Source: Gemmatimonadota bacterium (lineage in GTDB: Bacteria; Gemmatimonadota; Gemmatimonadetes; Gemmatimonadales; GWC2-71-9). From it: DNA of 8,226 nt. Of the stretch, positions 6,263-8,226 are shown in pieces (the stretch's first letter is position 1; every line of letters starts with the position of its first letter). The position numbers and the translations under genes are program-made. The notes beneath the pieces are model-generated. The model had not been told where the DNA came from. It did no database searches and saw nothing but the letters and a program-made list of their open reading frames with translations. Where the stretch lies: contig QHTY01000213.1 of the NCBI GenBank assembly GCA_003220985.1, positions 1 to 8,226 on the forward strand. The letters are read 5' to 3'.

Positions 6263-8059
6263 TTATTTCCCTTCTTTAATGAGAGTCATGAGATCCGCGG
6301 GAAGCGCGGGCTGTGTCTCACGCCGCACCGTCATGCGCGTGCCTTCCTTCTTTATCACGATCTGCTCGCGCGCCTGTTTGTCGTCGGAATCCGGATAATC
6401 GCTGCGCGTGTGCGCCCCGCGGCTCTCGGTGCGCTCCAGGGCGGCGCGCGCCGTGGCCTCGGAGACGACGAGGAGCGAGCGCAGGTCGATCGCCGTATGC
6501 CAGCCGGGGTTGTACTCGCGGCTGCCCGTGACTCCCGCCTCGAGCGCCCGAACCTTGAGCTTGTCGAGCTCCGCCAGGGCGGTCTCAAGACCCTGCCGAT
6601 CGCGGATGATCCCGGCATGCCGTTGCATCACCGCCTGTAACGCCGACTGGACGGCGAAAGGGTTCTCGCCATCCACGCGATCGAACGGTGCGAGCGCTTC
6701 CTGCATCGCGATATCCACATCGGCATCCGGGATGCGCGGCGGCGTGCCGTGCTTTTCGGCCGCGTACTGGCCTGCACGGCGACCGAAGACGAGTAAGTCG
6801 CTGAGCGAATTGCCGCCGAGCCGGTTGGCACCGTGCATCCCGCCGCCGACTTCACCGGCGGCGTAGAGCCCGCGCACGGTCGATTCCTGTGTCTCCGCGT
6901 CGACTTTGACCCCCCCCATCATGTAGTGCGTCGTCGGCCCGATCTCCATGGGGTCCTTGGTAATGTCGACCTGCGCCAACTCTTTGAACTGGTGATACAT
7001 GCTGGGGAGTTTCTTCTTGATGAGGTCGGCGCTTTGCTTCGACGCGATATCGAGGAGCACGCCGCCGTGCTCGGTGCCCCGCCCTTCGGCGATCTCTTTG
7101 ACGATCGCCTTCGACACGACATCGCGGGTCAGCAGCTCAGGCGGCCGGCGATTCTTCTTGCGATCGCCTTTCACCCATGCGTCGGCTTCCGCTTCGGTGT
7201 CCGCAAAATCACCCTTGAACATGTCGGGCATGTAGCGGAACATGAACCGCTCGCCCTTCGCGTTCTTCAGGACGCCGCCTTCGCCGCGCACGCCTTCGGT
7301 CACCAGAATGCCGCGCACACTCGGCGGCCACACCATGCCGGTCGGATGGAATTGCACGAACTCCATGTCGATCAGTTCGGCGCCTGCCTCGTAAGCCAGC
7401 GCGTGGCCGTCGCCCGTGTACTCCCACGAGTTGCTGGTGATCTGCCAGGCCTTCCCGATGCCGCCCGTCGCCAGCACGATGGCGCCGGTGCGGAACAGGG
7501 CGAAGCGTCCCGTCTCGCGGAAGTACCCGAGGGCGCCGGCGATGCGCCCGCCGACCACGAACAGGCGTACGATCGTGCACTCCATGTGGACATCGATTCC
7601 GGAGTGCACCCCTTTGTCCTGCAGCACGCGGATCATCTCGAGGCCGGTGCGGTCGCCGACGTGGGCCAGGCGGCTGTAGGTGTGGCCGCCGAAGGGTCGC
7701 TGATTGATGCGCCCATCGGGCGTGCGATCGAACAGCGCGCCCCACGCCTCGAGCTCATTGATGCGATCGGGCGCTTCCTGCGCGTGGATCTGCGCCATGC
7801 GCCAGTTGTTGTGCATCTTGCCGCCGCGCATCGTGTCGCGGAAATGCACGCGCCAATTGTCTTCGGACATGACGTTGCCGAGCGCCGCGGCTGCCCCGCC
7901 CTCGGCCATGACGGTGTGTGCTTTGCCGAGCAGCGATTTGCAGACGAGCGCGACTTTGGCCTTCTGGGCACTGGCTTCGATGGCGGCGCGGAGGCCGGCG
8001 CCGCCGGCACCGATTACGACGACGTCGTACGTGTGTGTGCGGATATCTTGGGTGGGCAT
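6263..8059 (-). CDS. sdhA: Succinate dehydrogenase flavoprotein subunit
   Basis: A 598-residue catalytic subunit that oxidises succinate to fumarate at a covalently bound FAD (E. coli SdhA has 588 residues). The N-terminal FAD fold is VVVIGAGGAGLRAAIEA (Gly17-Gly22 region). KAHTVMAEGG contains His48, the expected covalent FAD-linkage residue. Substrate and catalytic residues are present: QRPFGG (120-125), FVQFHPTGM with His238, TEGVRGEGG with Thr254, Glu255 and the proton-shuttling Arg258, THYMMGG with His378, and ANRLGGNSL with Arg413. The C-terminal domain has the R-S-DYP-DSDD region common in the family. With SdhB it forms the soluble arm of complex II on the inner face of the membrane. 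The start is ATG 8059; its ribosome binding site is weak. The 55 nt between it and the upstream stop (8060-8114) hold no recognisable promoter or hairpin, so it is probably read from an upstream promoter outside the window. It is followed after 2 nt by sdhB. Confidence 0.97.
   Translation of the reverse strand: MPTQDIRTHTYDVVVIGAGGAGLRAAIEASAQKAKVALVCKSLLGKAHTVMAEGGAAAALGNVMSEDNWRVHFRDTMRGGKMHNNWRMAQIHAQEAPDRINELEAWGALFDRTPDGRINQRPFGGHTYSRLAHVGDRTGLEMIRVLQDKGVHSGIDVHMECTIVRLFVVGGRIAGALGYFRETGRFALFRTGAIVLATGGIGKAWQITSNSWEYTGDGHALAYEAGAELIDMEFVQFHPTGMVWPPSVRGILVTEGVRGEGGVLKNAKGERFMFRYMPDMFKGDFADTEAEADAWVKGDRKKNRRPPELLTRDVVSKAIVKEIAEGRGTEHGGVLLDIASKQSADLIKKKLPSMYHQFKELAQVDITKDPMEIGPTTHYMMGGVKVDAETQESTVRGLYAAGEVGGGMHGANRLGGNSLSDLLVFGRRAGQYAAEKHGTPPRIPDADVDIAMQEALAPFDRVDGENPFAVQSALQAVMQRHAGIIRDRQGLETALAELDKLKVRALEAGVTGSREYNPGWHTAIDLRSLLVVSEATARAALERTESRGAHTRSDYPDSDDKQAREQIVIKKEGTRMTVRRETQPALPADLMTLIKEGK
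6268..6273 (-). promoter_or_regulatory. sdhB: Ribosome binding site for sdhB
   Basis: AAGGGA in the last sense codons of sdhA lies 7 nt ahead of the GTG at 6260 and supports that non-ATG start. Confidence 0.6.
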
Positions 8060-8114
8060 TACCGGACCGTCCGAGCGTCGGTTGTCCGGGACTTCAGTCC
8101 ACGGATAAACACCG

Positions 8115-8226
8115 TCACAGGATCCTGATGTCGTGGATGACGCCCATCGCGCACAGCCGGATGTAGACGTCAGTCAGTGCGACGGAGAACAGCGAGCACC
8201 AGGCGAACAGCATGTGATGGCGGTTG
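8115..8226 (-). CDS. C-terminal end of a membrane protein, probably the succinate dehydrogenase anchor subunit (partial)
   Basis: An open frame enters from the right edge and ends at TGA 8115-8117, giving 36 residues: NRHHMLFAWCSLFSVALTDV followed by YIRLCAMGVIHDIRIL. The middle is fairly hydrophobic, with aromatic residues and two histidines at its start. The other two minus-strand frames stop within about 60 nt of the edge. Its position 55 nt upstream of sdhA on the same strand matches the usual place of the heme/quinone-binding membrane anchor (SdhC or fused SdhCD). I do not recognise the fragment by sequence, so the identity rests on context. The start and most of the protein lie outside the window. 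Confidence 0.55.
   Translation of the reverse strand, partial: NRHHMLFAWCSLFSVALTDVYIRLCAMGVIHDIRIL

Noticed and set aside
5454..6398. 314-residue open frame antisense to sdhB
   Set aside because: Shadow; the minus strand carries all SdhB cysteine motifs.
6833..8128. 431-residue open frame antisense to sdhA
   Set aside because: Shadow of intact SdhA; no domain recognised in the antisense product.

Overview
This window is high-GC bacterial DNA, densely packed and chromosomal in character, with no RNA genes, CRISPR arrays, transposases or phage genes seen. The gene set (a DUF5118/DUF5117-type zinc metalloprotease, a four-gene respiratory cluster with an SdhAB of the actinobacterial 'Sdh1-like' flavour, a type II NADH dehydrogenase, and a probably Tat-exported M20-family amidohydrolase) would fit an aerobic Acidobacteriota (Vicinamibacteria-like) or Gemmatimonadota organism. 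That assignment is an inference from gene content and composition only.

Layout. (1) Positions 1-1163, minus strand: the first ~388 residues of a secreted or lipid-anchored metalloprotease that runs off the left edge before its catalytic domain. (2) Positions 1164-1240: a 77-nt divergent intergenic region. (3) Positions 1241-2951, plus strand: a two-gene unit, a hybrid histidine kinase with a C-terminal receiver domain, followed one base later by an 82-residue membrane-anchored zinc-ribbon protein whose ribosome binding site lies in the last kinase codons. (4) Positions 2915-8226, minus strand: a tightly packed operon read right to left. It holds the C-terminal end of what is probably the succinate dehydrogenase membrane anchor (cut by the window), sdhA, sdhB, an M20 carbamoylase/allantoate-type amidohydrolase, and ndh. 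The last four genes are separated by 2 nt, then overlap by 4 nt (TTGA), then overlap by 4 nt (ATGA). The kinase unit and the respiratory operon converge and overlap by 37 nt, so no intergenic terminator separates them.

How it fits together. SdhAB with its anchor, and Ndh, are two routes by which electrons enter the membrane quinone pool (succinate and NADH); the Ndh-type enzyme does so without proton pumping. Placing them in one transcript makes sense. The amidohydrolase between them is not a respiratory protein. Both of its junctions carry unusual G-run or palindromic sequence: a four-run G-tract at the sdhB end and a perfect 11-bp inverted repeat inside the first ndh codons. These look like remnants of dispersed repeat elements that have been turned into protein tails and ribosome binding sites, and they make the ndh start uncertain (ATG 4192 or GTG 4138).

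No clearly novel multi-gene system is visible. The points most worth following are the amidohydrolase embedded in the respiratory operon with its repeat-derived junctions, and the kinase plus membrane zinc-ribbon pair.
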